64,000 bases of DNA from NCBI GenBank assembly GCA_019914945.1, contig CM034110.1, positions 5,163,808 to 5,227,807 on the forward strand, read 5' to 3'. Below, piece after piece: positions 53,194 to 63,493 of the stretch. The notes below the pieces were generated by a model. It was not told where the DNA came from. It saw only the letters and a list, made by a program, of their open reading frames with translations, and did no database searches. Every line of letters starts with the position of its first letter. The first letter of the stretch is position 1. Origin of the DNA: Typha latifolia (taxonomy: Eukaryota; Streptophyta; Magnoliopsida; Poales; Typhaceae). Both the position numbers and the translations under genes were made by a program.

Positions 53194-53207
53194 TGGTATC
53201 AGAGCCA
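53194..53207 (+). other. Primer-binding site (tRNA-iMet)
   Basis: TGGTATCAGAGCCA is the complement of the 3' end of plant initiator tRNA-Met, three bases after the 5' LTR. A second copy, TGGTATCAGAGCT, lies inside the LTR at 53152-53164. Confidence 0.85.
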
Positions 53208-53232
53208 CCTTTCCTCGGACAAGCACTTCCAA

Positions 53233-54335
53233 TGACGACAACCAGATCCATGGCTGCACGGCGAGATGATGAAGAAGAGATTCTCCCAATAGAGGAGGTA
53301 GAAATGATTGCAAGGACTTCCACCCGTGGAACCGCCCGATCTAATCAGAATACGGAAGAACCTAGCGTTCAAGCCGTGTTGGGGTCTCTTTCCAGATAGA
53401 TGGCCATCAATAATCAAATGATGATGGAGATGCTGTGGGAAATACGGGCGTGGCCGAGACCTTCTTCAACAAGCAGGGCAATCACAAGGCAGCATGGGGA
53501 ACCCTCTGCAACATACCCAACATCCTCCACGGCCTCCCCGTTCATCACAAAAGTTGGGGAGAGTTCGGCTATCAGGCAAGATCGAGCTTCTACACCTCGA
53601 CCCATGGTTAGCTGCAAGAAACGGCTGTCGGCTACAATGGGATCCTCAACCATTGTAGCAGCCCTCGGAACCTCCACATCATCCCATGCACCGGAGACCT
53701 CATCGACAAACTGTGAAGGGCTGGCTGCACCATTCCCGATCCTTGCAGAAACGGCGAAGAGTCTAGCTTCAAGGCAGCAGTTTCCTTTGGCAAGCTCGAC
53801 GGTTGGAAATGTTCTTTTGATGTCAGAACGGAGTTCTTCGACGAGTCGACAACCGTGCGAACCACTGTTGAATGGAGGAAGACCACACGTGGCCGCTGGA
53901 TATTCCTCATCAGGAATCCTCATCAATGGTGAGGAGATGATCCGTAACCGCAAGTTCCAAAGACTTGGGCCGCCTTACACCACCTTCATTCGCAACCACG
54001 CCGAGTCAAGAACTATGAAGAAATCATGTATGGCCTCTAGTGACCTTCCACCATTCTCCTCGGTCAATCGACAGTCGACTACGATAGTGCCATCACCGGC
54101 GATGATGTTGCAGCTCCCCGCCGAGCTACAACTCGAAGGAGAAGGCCGCAATCTTCCAACCACGGCAGCACCAGCCTCTGACAGCCTCGTAAAGACCTTG
54201 TGGGCTAATGATTTTCTCACCCAAACGATCGAAAGCTCCCTGCCATGGCTACGACAAAATGAAGAAGGAGATGAAGATTTTGTTTTTGTCAACCTCAGCC
54301 TTCCCAAAGAAGGTCAACCATTGCCACCCCAATAG
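53233..54335 (+). pseudogene. Ty3 gag remnant, interrupted
   Basis: Starts ATGACGACAACC, giving MTTTRSMAARRDDEEEILPI and a polar helix, the style of a Ty3 gag N-terminus. A TAG at 53397 interrupts it; the frame reopens at 53400 and runs 311 residues (NQMMMEMLWEI first), Ser/Thr/Pro-rich and with no gag core, so most of it looks like gag sequence read in a shifted frame or filler. Not expected to make working gag. Confidence 0.55.
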
Positions 54336-54506
54336 GGGCCTCACCAAAGAACTATTGTAGTATTCCGGATGACCAAAGGCTCCTTGCCATGGCTGCAACG
54401 GGACGAGAGAAGGACCTGAAGATTTTATTTTTGGGCCAACTTCGGCCTTCCATCGCCGCCGACTACCGCCACACCGTCGGGAACCCTACTTAAGCAACTA
54501 CCGGAG

Positions 54507-55388
54507 GTGGTCACTACTCGCCCAAGGCTGCCACGTGCTAAGGCAACTCCTATGGCAATGGCTAATAGAGATGGAACTAAGAGAGAAAGATTAGGGATTT
54601 CAAATTTTTTTGAAGACTCTAAGTGGTTAGAATTTCAAGAAGGCTACATTGTTGGGCTTAACCAGGTGGAATTGCTAGACATTAGTTGGGTTGGACCTAA
54701 GAGCCAAAGGGGTCAAGTCAAGTGGGAGTCATCTCTGGACTTTGGGACTCAGTTAAGTCAAATAAGGGACATGATCAGAAACCCTCTACTTGACTTAAGA
54801 CGAGTTTGCTTATACCAGGATACATTTGACTCGGATCCTAATCCATGGAGTGGGCAGAATGATTATGAGCACAACCAACAATCAGTTTGGCTAGCTGAAC
54901 CTAACTTGAGTCACTGGGAGAACCTAATCTGGATACACCAACTGCATCTAACTCGACCTCCCGAGCGCAATCGGATGTACCAGATTTCTATTGCTGAACT
55001 GACATTGAGTCAATTGGTTCGACCACCTGAGACCAAGTGGACTCAATGTAGATGGACCCGAATTTCACCTTGGACTAGTTGGAGTACGAGTATCCAAGCT
55101 CGACTGAGGATGAACCCCTTTGAGGCGGTTATGGTCGCACTACCCCTATCTTGTGTGCCTACGAAAGACTCGCAGCGACAGATCGGACCGAGCTTGACTT
55201 GGAACTTGCTGATCGAAAATCGAGCGGCTGATGCCCTTTCGCGCCAACCTGACACAATTAAGCTTGCCTCTTTCTCAGCACCAACATTTCCTATATCTTC
55301 AGATATGTGGGGAACCAATGCAGAAGATCATACCATGGAGGAGCTTGAGTCAGAGTTCAAAGATCGCTTCCCAAATTTCAAACCTTGA
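54507..55388 (+). CDS. Open 293-residue frame of chimeric origin
   Basis: Uninterrupted reading frame in a young element. Its first two thirds (with LDISWVGPKSQRGQVKW and PNLSHWENLIWIHQLHL) I do not recognise. The last third strings together short Ty3 pol pieces: RMNPFEAV (55107) recalls the MSPFEALYG of integrase, AADALSRQ (55227) is the end of Ty3 RNase H, and ELESEFKDRFPNF (55341) is the pol tail. In an intact pol RNase H comes before integrase, so the order is scrambled. An extra base after RFPNFK shifts the frame just before LEDKVAEAWW. Whether it is translated is unknown. Confidence 0.4.
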   Translation: MVTTRPRLPRAKATPMAMANRDGTKRERLGISNFFEDSKWLEFQEGYIVGLNQVELLDISWVGPKSQRGQVKWESSLDFGTQLSQIRDMIRNPLLDLRRVCLYQDTFDSDPNPWSGQNDYEHNQQSVWLAEPNLSHWENLIWIHQLHLTRPPERNRMYQISIAELTLSQLVRPPETKWTQCRWTRISPWTSWSTSIQARLRMNPFEAVMVALPLSCVPTKDSQRQIGPSLTWNLLIENRAADALSRQPDTIKLASFSAPTFPISSDMWGTNAEDHTMEELESEFKDRFPNFKP

Positions 55389-55415
55389 GGACAAGGTTGC
55401 GGAAGCGTGGTGGAT

Positions 55416-56206
55416 TGATACGATTCGGACTTCACCGACGTCGTCTCGAGCATGGATTCACTTTAGGAGTGTTTTTATTTCATGTTTTAGTGTTTAATTT
55501 CCATTAAAATAGGTTTTCTGTAAGTCGTGTTCGAACGCGGGTGGAGTGAGTTCGAACGCGGTTGGCGAAAATTATGTTTTAGGGTTAATGTGAGTTGTTG
55601 GTTAGCCTATAAAAGGATGTGTAGGGCAACCAAAATTATCATTGATTATTGAGATTGAGTTTTGCCTTGCCTCCTTCGTCTTCTTCGCTCCCGTTCTCTC
55701 AATCCCCGGCGACGCCGCTTCTAACCTCCCTCGTCCGGCTAATCACCCTAGTCCCTTAGGGGTGGCCCTCTTCTCCCCCTTCGTCCAATCTATCCAACAC
55801 TTGTCCTAACCTTTCCATCAATCATAACCCATCCACCACCACTTTTTCACCGGTGCCACCCGATTAACGCCGGTCCTCCACCAACCATCATTACCTAGGA
55901 TCTCGTGCCTCTATCCACGAATCGAAAATAGAGCATCCTGACGTTCGTCCACTAAACGGACGATATCTCGAGATCCACAACTCCGATTCGCCTGAAACTA
56001 GATTTGTTAGAAATATATTTTCTAGGGTAACAACATATCAAAATTTCACATCGATCCAACGGCGGAATATTTCGGGATCTTATTTCAAAGTTCCGTGCAA
56101 GATCTAGTCCAGATCTGAGAATCGGAAGAGATCGATCTTTAGCCCCAAAGGAGAGATCGTATCAAGCTGGTATCAGAGCTCCATAGCTAGAGGTGTGATC
56201 GTATCA
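55416..56206 (+). repeat. 3' LTR of nested Ty3 element
   Basis: Same length and layout as the 5' LTR. Motifs at 55527-55560, TATA at 55607, internal primer-site copy at 56168-56180, terminus GATCGTATCA at 56197-56206. Confidence 0.92.
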
Positions 56207-59200
56207 GCCCCTCCCCGCTGCTAGGTCCCCTCCTCGCTTCTTCTCTTCTTCTTCTTCTTCTTTCTTTTCCTTTTTCCTTTCTTCTTCTTCTCCCTCGGCT
56301 TCTTCTCCTTCTCTTTCTGCACAGTGTTGGGCTCGGCCCAGCACTGATGGCACTGATTTATTATTTATTTATGCTATGTTATTTTATTTTATTTAGGTTA
56401 TTTATTAGGTATTTCCTTCTTAATTAATACAAATAGATTATTTAGACATTAACTATTTTAATAATATTATATATTCTCCAATATGATTATTATTAATTAT
56501 AATTTGTATAATTAATGATTAATTAGGTATAAATATAGGTAATACTTATATTTATTTATTTATTTACTTATATGTCTATTAGATTAATAGATAGATTTGT
56601 AAATTATAATTATTAGATTTATATTCTAATATTCTTATGATATACATTTTAAGTAATTCTATTAATTTATTATATATTATTATTATTCTGCAACAAATAA
56701 AATACTAGGCTTATTTAGTTATTTATTTATTATCTTATCGAGTAAAGACTGCATAGTCCCTAATTAATCGAGATGGAGTATGAATTATAAAATTAATTAT
56801 AATTAGACCTTGTCTATACTTATAGTTATTTAGCCTTTTATTTTATTTTATTTTGTAATTATATATTTAGAAATATTTTGATATAAAAGGAAACATACTT
56901 GTTCTCCTTATACTATAATTAGCATTTTATGATAATAGTATAATTATAGTATTTGAATCGTATCTATAAGATAGATCTAGTTATGTAATCAAAAATAAAA
57001 AGAAGTGATTCTAAACCTAAAAAACCTCTATATGTTACTTAAATTAATTCTAATTAGATAAACGACTAAATTCATACTACTTAAATATTTTCATATCCTG
57101 AACCTCTTATTTGAAACCCCGTGGACCTTACTAGCGATGAATGTCACTTGGTTGATTGGCAGATGTAAGGGATACATAATTTGCATCTTTGATCAGTGAG
57201 TAGTCTTATCTCTTAGATGACTTTCTCAAATTAGGTTATATTATATATTATATACATGCATATTTTGGCCCCCAGCATGATTATATGACTTTATCTAGAG
57301 ATGATTATAGTCGAGCATATTTTATCATGCATTTGATTAGGCTGATCTGAGATATGAGTACATTGGTGATATATAGAGATGATTAGAGATAATTCGACTG
57401 TTATGATTGTATACCGAGTTGATCTCTAGCATGAGTGTGCATGTGATAGACTAGCGGGAGTATGCATGTGTTAGATACATAGTTGGAGACTATATTGCAT
57501 CATTTTTCTCTTAATTCCTATTCCACCTAAATTCCTGTTACGCATTGACTTGTTATTGTACTGGATATATGCATATGATCTATCATTTAGAAGGAAAGCA
57601 TGAAATGTGATTGATTGGATAGTTGATAGAAAGCGTGAGGATACCCGAGTGGGCGCGAGGGTTAGGGCGTGCCTGGAGATGATTGATCGCTCGACATAGT
57701 CGCGATCCTGTTGGCCTTACGTTCGAGATCGTTAGTCTGTGTGCGCAGCAAATATTCGGACACATGCCGTTCACCAGGGCATATGTGGCGAGTTATCCTC
57801 ACGAGGTTTCTATCAGCTAGGAAAGTGCCCGGTCTGGATGGATGTTGATACCCTAGCGGATAGCGAGGTATGGTTATATTTGAGATACTCTTGCGGGTGG
57901 CGAAGTATGCTCTAAGCTTTCGGACATGATGTTGAGACCGGGTACCAGGTGTTGACTGTGCACAGTGGTTTAGTATAATGATGCATATAGAGATGACATT
58001 GATAGCTAAGATGTTGAGAAATGCATATAATTTCATTATCATCTGATTACCTAATTATCGAGTGGTCAATATACATCATATGGTTGCATTTGATATCATA
58101 GCATGGTCATGGTCGGTATGCATCATGTGTCATAGTTGAGAGAAAGTTATGATGATAGTATGACATGGATATTTGTTTACTCATTATCGAGGATTATATA
58201 CTTTTATCAGTTATGATATGTTATCTACTTTTCATTGATGTATTATTGAGAATACATTTATATATTCATTCATGACATAATACTCTTTCTGATTCATATT
58301 ATCCAGTACATAATTTATTCTCTGTTTGACTTCACTGATTCGGGGTAAGGTCTATTCACTGAGCCTTTTCCTCATGACTCTCTTTATTTCTTTTCTAACC
58401 CCTTAGATATATGGTACATGATAGCGACTTGAGATATATTGAGAAAATATTTTAGAGCGATGATGAGATGAGCTATAGATGCGAGACGGTATAGATGATA
58501 GTTTATATAGAAATTGAGTTGTACTAGTATTTGATAATTGTACCTTTTTATATTAGACGATGATTTATATAATACAGGTCGAATCATAGTGTACTCTTGT
58601 ATTAGTTGTTTTAGTTGTATCTTGATGGTTTGTTGTGGCCTATGTGGGTCCTGCTAGATTACGTAGTGGTCTAGTGTATATTACTGTGGATTTGAATATT
58701 CATATGTTAATAGGTTTATTTGGTAAATAGTATGATTTATTTGGTGATGGATTATGTGATCATAGATAAGTTAGTAGGTTTTATTTGATGATGTCATGAT
58801 TATATGTGCACAGGAGAGTATCTGTGTGTGACGGGCCCTGCTCGACCTGTCGCGTGCGCCTCGCGTGCCATGAGGGCGCGTGGCCGTGCACGTGCCCGTG
58901 TTGGGCGGGGGTGTTACACTTCCAGCTTCTAACCACCCTCTTCTACATCAACCTCTCCCCGTTCACACCAAGAACTAAACCTAGCATCTACCTAGCCATT
59001 GGTGGGCTATCAAGCTAGGATTTAATTGACCTTCAGCCACTGTTTGGTCAATATCTTGAGGTCTAGCTATCCAAATCCTGTGATCTTAGATTCGTTGGAA
59101 AGCTCTCTCTAAGAGCAACAACATATCCAAACTTTAGGAGGATTAGTTGGTTAGATTGTTCGCAGATCCCCTTGGAACTTACGTGCTTCATCAAGTCTAG

Positions 59201-59637
59201 AACCGTTGCGGATTGAATTAGGCCGGTTCATAACAACTGGTATCAAAGCCAACATTGCTCGGACTGCCATGGCCACCACAAGTAAGTGATCAAGACTTGG
59301 AGATGGACCACATGGCTATGTCAAGATCTCCATTCCCTCAGAGTTAACAAGGACAAACAAAAGACCCCCCTGATCTTGCACAAACCCTAGCGCTTATGAG
59401 GCGAACATTGTTGGAGATCAAGGACACCCTTATTGATACGAATGAATACCCTCTAAGGCGTACCCCTGAGCATCATCGAAGACATGAAGAACGTCCCTTA
59501 CCTAGAGAGGGGAACCAACGAGGACCGATCCTGGAGGCACCATGGCAATAACACGACAAACTGCACGGGCGCCGCATAGACTTACCTCCCTTGCACCCGA
59601 GGGAACCTATGGCCCCACATCTAGAGGAGGAGCCTTG

Positions 59638-59963
59638 GGATGAGTGGGAGGAGCCCCCACATCAGCCAAGGGTCCAACAACAAGAGCTGCTTCGCCAAGG
59701 ATGCGAGAACGGACGCGACCAAATGCTATAACCCCGCACCGTTCGAATCAATTTTCCTAAGTTCAGCGGTGGTGACCCATTGGATTGGATTTATAGGGTG
59801 GAGCAATTATTCACTTATAAAGGGACAACTAATCACCAAAAGGTGCTTCTGGCCTCATTCTATCTTGAAGGTGTATCAAGCAGCGCATCGCGCACACCCC
59901 TTCGCCACTTGGGAGGAGTTTGCCGATTACGAAAACTTCTAAGCCATCTTGACGAAACTAACC
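59638..59963 (+). pseudogene. Ty3 gag core remnant
   Basis: Two frames together show the retrotransposon gag core: FSGGDPLDWIYRVEQLF, then KVLLASFYLEG and ATWEEFADYENF. Gag proteins package element RNA. Frame changes and stops break it, and the C-terminal knuckle, protease and pol are cut off by the insertion at 59964. Confidence 0.8.
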
Positions 59964-60845
59964 TGATGAGCTCTGATACCAATTGATGAGTACTCAAGCC
60001 AAAGATAGGCTACACAACGATTCCTTCAAGATCTGGATGTATTATAGGAATCAGTTTGTGCGACCATGGTAAAATATTCATCAAATATTATACGGTAGTT
60101 AGAAAATTACGAAACTAAGTGTATTAGATCCGTTACTTCATGATCTACAACTTTTGTATTTATGTCTTTCATAGATTCGAAATAAAACTGGGACAAAAAT
60201 ACAGAATAACGTGGGTGATAGTGGTGGTGACGGGTGGAATGGATGTTAGAGTTATGGATGGATATGGAGATGAAGGTGGATTGTGGATGTGATTCACGGA
60301 TATAGACGAAGGGAATGAAGTGGTCAAGATCCTAAAGAAGAGGAGAGCTTGACAGTCGAGGGAGATTAGAAGTTAGGAGAAACCTTTCCAATAGTGGAGG
60401 TAGAAGGATGGTGAAGAGGGAAGAGGGAGATTATGGTACATAGATGATAGAGAGGCAGCAAATCAATATTCCAATAGCTTAATAAATTTGACTGCCATCC
60501 ACATATATATAGAGGCTAGCCAACAAGTCCTAAAATAATAAGTAACCCTAATTTCTAGAGGATTCCTGTCGATCGCGTTCGAACGCGCCCGATCGCATTC
60601 AAACGCATAATATGCATTCTCTGTATGTACGAACGCGATGCAGACGTTCGAACACGGGCGTTCGAACTCCCCCGACCGCGTTCAAAGACATAATATGCGT
60701 TCTTTGTATTTGCGAATCTAATGCAGGCATTTACAAGGACGTTCGAACGTGACCCCTCCTACATTCGAACGCGACCTATATGAATTTTATTTTAATGAAA
60801 ATAAACAACTAATGCAATAAGAAAAGATCCTAACTAAATGTATCA
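59964..60845 (-). repeat. 3' LTR of minus-strand Ty3 element
   Basis: 882 bases. TTCGAACGC-type motifs fill 60573-60775, followed on the minus strand by a TATA box CTATATATATG (60502-60514). Its outer end contains a primer-site-like ATTGGTATCAGAGCTCATCA (59983-59964). Confidence 0.82.
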
Positions 60846-61194
60846 GCCCACCACGCTTCTCCCACCTTACCCTCAATACTCCAAATTCTGTCCTGCTATA
60901 CACCAAAATATTGTCAAAGAATACTAAGACATACATTTGCAATAGAGGCCGAAATATATCATTCATGAGGCCTTGAAAGGTAGCTTGAGCATTGGTGAGA
61001 CCAAAAGGCATCACCCGAAACTCATAATGTTCGTTTGGAATTCGAAATGCAGTTTTGTGCACATTTGCCGGGTGAACTCTAATTTGATAATACCCGGCCC
61101 TTAAGTCAAGCTTACTAAATATAGTCACCCCTACAAGCTCGTCCAGCAACTCCTTGATAACTGGAATAGGATACCTCATTGATGGTAATAACAT
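60846..61194 (-). pseudogene. Ty3 reverse transcriptase fragment
   Basis: Recognisable blocks: [47 protein letters not shown] and [12 protein letters not shown]. The catalytic FFDD reads FFDN, a single G-to-A change. After SRTE the frame jumps straight to pol-tail sequence, so the connection domain, RNase H and integrase are missing. Confidence 0.93.
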
Positions 61195-61330
61195 TTAGTG
61201 CTCAATAGTCAACACAAAAATGTCATGTCACATCCTTTTTTCGCACCAATAGCACGGGGGATGAGTATGAGCTATGACTTGGTTGAACAAGGCTTTGCTC
61301 CAACATCTCGACTACCATCTTTGAGATAAA

Positions 61331-62107
61331 TTATTTTTGCACATGTGGATACCAATATGGCCTCACATTCGCCGGTGCAACCCCGGGTACAATCTCTATG
61401 CGATGGTCCGTCGCTCTCCTCGGTGGCAACTCCTGTGGCTTCTCAAACAGTTTAGAAAAGTTATATAATAAATTAGACAATTCAATGGTAGTACCTGAAC
61501 TCCTTCGAGGCTCATCTCCTGTTGGTCCTAACTGAAGAAGATATGCCAAATCATACGCATAAGGCAGCCTCTCCATAGGCTGCATCGCAGGAATCGGGGA
61601 AGACCGAACGCCATCAAGCCGCACATCTTTGTTTCCTTGTTTAAATTTCATCCACATGCTTCGGAAATCAAATATGATGGGTCCCAAGCTTTGTAGCCAC
61701 TGAGTACCAAGGACAATATTCGCTCCTCGCAGCGCCAATGGATATAAGTCCACAATGATGTCATGTCCTTGCACTCGTATACCGACCTGGCGACAGAAGC
61801 TCTCAGCCTTAAGCTTTGTGCCGTCTCCAATAGCAACGTCAAATCCCGTGGTCGGTTCGACATCCAAACCCAATCTCCTTACTAAGTTCTCGTCTAGAAA
61901 GTTGTGTGTACTCCCCGAATTAATAAGGATGTGTACACAATGCTTTCTAACGAGTCCGTCTACTCGTAATATCCTCGGTGCGAAAGTACCCGAATATGCA
62001 TGCATCGATATTTCAACTTGGATATCTTCCTCCACCCTCCATAACGACCTCCTCATGGACCTCCTCTGGACACTCTCCCTCATCGACAACCTCATCATCC
62101 TCCTCAA
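61331..62107 (-). pseudogene. Ty3 protease and start of reverse transcriptase
   Basis: A 258-residue open frame. Protease: ILINSGSTHNFLDENL with the catalytic DSG changed to NSG, then VAIGDGTKL and NIVLGTQWLQSLGPIIFDF. The linker and start of reverse transcriptase follow as ELPPRRATDHRIEIVPGVA and VRPYWYPHVQK. The frame stops before the part at 60846-61194, with a short gap. The Asp-to-Asn change inactivates the protease. Confidence 0.92.
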
Positions 62108-62213
62108 GATTGTCGATAAGCATCACACTCCCGATCGATTTAGAATACTGATGACCGGGGGTGAAACGTTCATCACATTGAAAGCAAAGGCCCTTCGCTC
62201 TTCGCTCCTCCAC
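62013..62213 (-). pseudogene. Ty3 gag zinc knuckle fragment
   Basis: RRAKGLCFQCDERFTPGHQY is a CCHC knuckle with the last cysteine changed to tyrosine (again G-to-A). An acidic stretch follows. The frame overlaps the protease frame, so a frameshift separates gag from pol. Confidence 0.85.
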
Positions 62214-62533
62214 CTAGGCAAGTGTGAGAGTTCAAACGGGGTCTTGTGCCTCCTCTAACATCGAAAGAAGGTCTCAAAGGTGATCGTGGTCTAGTACTCG
62301 CAACTGCTATTTTTGAACCCACAGAATTTCTAGCCGGTGTTCTAGGTGCAAATCGCCCATCTTGGTTGCCCCCAATTTGTTTTTGCTGCCATCTTGAGAG
62401 CCTTATCCTTTTGCAACATCCTCACGGCCTTCTCAAAGGCCTCCTCAAGAGTAGTAGGATAAAGAGCACGAACATCCGCTTGTATCTCATCCTGCAGCCT
62501 TGAAATAAATGTGTTTATCAATGTCAGTTCAGG

Positions 62534-63060
62534 CTAAGGTGGCTCACAACGACTACTAACTCTTTCGAACCCAGCTTGGTGCTCTAATATGGTCGTCCTT
62601 TGAACCATCTTGCTTAATGTGGCAGTAAAATCTTCATATGCCGTTGTTCCTTGTAGGTGAAAGCTTGCCATCTGAACCTTTGCATCTTCTACTGTACCTT
62701 GACAATCAAAATATTGTTCAACTTGAAACACCTTATCCGTTGGATCACCGCCTTGGAATTTAGAAAGTCCAAGCGTGTAGTTCTCCCCCGAATAGCATTA
62801 TTGGGTTCTCGAAAGATCCTTGGTTTAGGTCTAAACATTTGGGCATGTGGATGACCTTCTCTAAATCCTCGAGCACATCCATCACCATCTCCAAAAGGAT
62901 CAACCTCATCCTTAAAGAGCCAATCCTCCTCATCGACGAAGCACACTAGTGCCGCATGACTCTCGGGTTCCACCACCGCCGGTCTTGGGTTTTGTAACGG
63001 AGGTGGGGGATGATGTGTAGGCATAGGTAAGAGGGGATCATTGACACTCACATGACGCAC
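62534..63060 (-). pseudogene. Ty3 gag core
   Basis: In two frames: a Pro-rich N-terminal part with DEEDWLFKDEVDPF, then LSKFQGGDPTDKVFQVEQYF, QGTVEDAKVQMASFHLQG and AYEDFTATL, the retrotransposon gag core. A frameshift lies near 62770. Confidence 0.85.
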
Positions 63061-63413
63061 CTAGACCTGTGGGGTATCAGTTCGATAAGGTCCCACCGCT
63101 GGTCCTTCTTGAAACTTTGATCGTCATCGAGGAGATGACGAATCAAATCGATTCATAAATATTCCTTGAAATCATTGTGATCCTTTTAAATTGTGTCAAC
63201 TCTATGCATCAATGTATGGAATATGCTCTTTATTTCATCCATATTTCCACTTGTAGATTGGTTGACTCGGTCCTGCCGGGGTCGTTCCAAAGGAATCGGC
63301 CTCACGGTTAGGATCATCGTGGATTGAATCTTTTCTTGTCGGTGTGCTCTCCATAGGTCTCCTTGTTGATGTCATCTTCCTTGTTTCAACCATTAATGAA
63401 TGTCTGAGGTTCG

Positions 63414-63493
63414 CCTGCTCTGATACTAATTTGATAAGCTCTGATATTAATTTGATAAGCTCTGATACCAATTTGATGAGCTCTAATATCAAT
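63414..63493 (-). repeat. Tandem primer-binding-site array, four units
   Basis: On the minus strand, from 63493: ATTGATATTAGAGCTCATCA, AATTGGTATCAGAGCTTATCA, AATTAATATCAGAGCTTATCA, AATTAGTATCAGAGC. Each is a tRNA-iMet primer site (best match TGGTATCAGAGC in unit two) followed by CATCA or TATCA like the LTR end. Unit one is also present at the end of the 3' LTR, so it is part of the LTR; units two to four lie in the internal region. Confidence 0.9.

Larger units (their letters stand above)
52400..56206 (+). mobile_element. Young pol-deleted Ty3 element, nested
   Basis: LTRs 52400-53190 and 55416-56206 (791 bases each, about six differences by eye, mostly C/T) begin TGATACGATTC and end GATCGTATCA. 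Target duplication GCCCC is perfect (52395-52399, 56207-56211). Primer site TGGTATCAGAGCCA lies at 53194. The internal region is only 2.2 kb: a gag start, a 293-codon open frame of mixed origin, and a pol tail. Reverse transcriptase is absent, so it must have moved with enzymes from another copy. The low LTR divergence implies a recent insertion. Confidence 0.9.
51756..58918 (+). mobile_element. Second large solo LTR, split by nested element
   Basis: Begins TGTAACAACCCAACC and ends GGGGGTGTTACA; flanks CTTCT and CTTCC form a near-perfect 5-bp duplication. Without the 52400-56206 insertion it is about 3.35 kb. It matches 5248-8265 in inverted orientation through most of its length, including the GGTAAGGTCTATTCACTGAG block near 58345 and the GGGCTCGGCCCAGCACTGATGGCA-type block near 56330. 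Confidence 0.85.
51291..59963 (+). mobile_element. Ty3 element C, interrupted by nested insertions
   Basis: LTR sequence is visible at about 51291-51755 and resumes at 58919-59235; between them sits a later insertion. The LTR has the motif cluster (51337-51520) and a TATA-like CTAAATATATG at 51606. After the LTR come a primer site TGGTATCAAAGCC (59238-59250), a gag start ATGGCC at about 59270, and the gag core. The element stops at 59963, where another retroelement begins. The left LTR end was not found. Confidence 0.68.

Noticed and set aside
60573..60775. TTCGAACGC words as tRNA-type B boxes for RNA polymerase III
   Set aside because: The B box needs a C where these have G, there is no A box at the right distance, and they sit ahead of TATA boxes.
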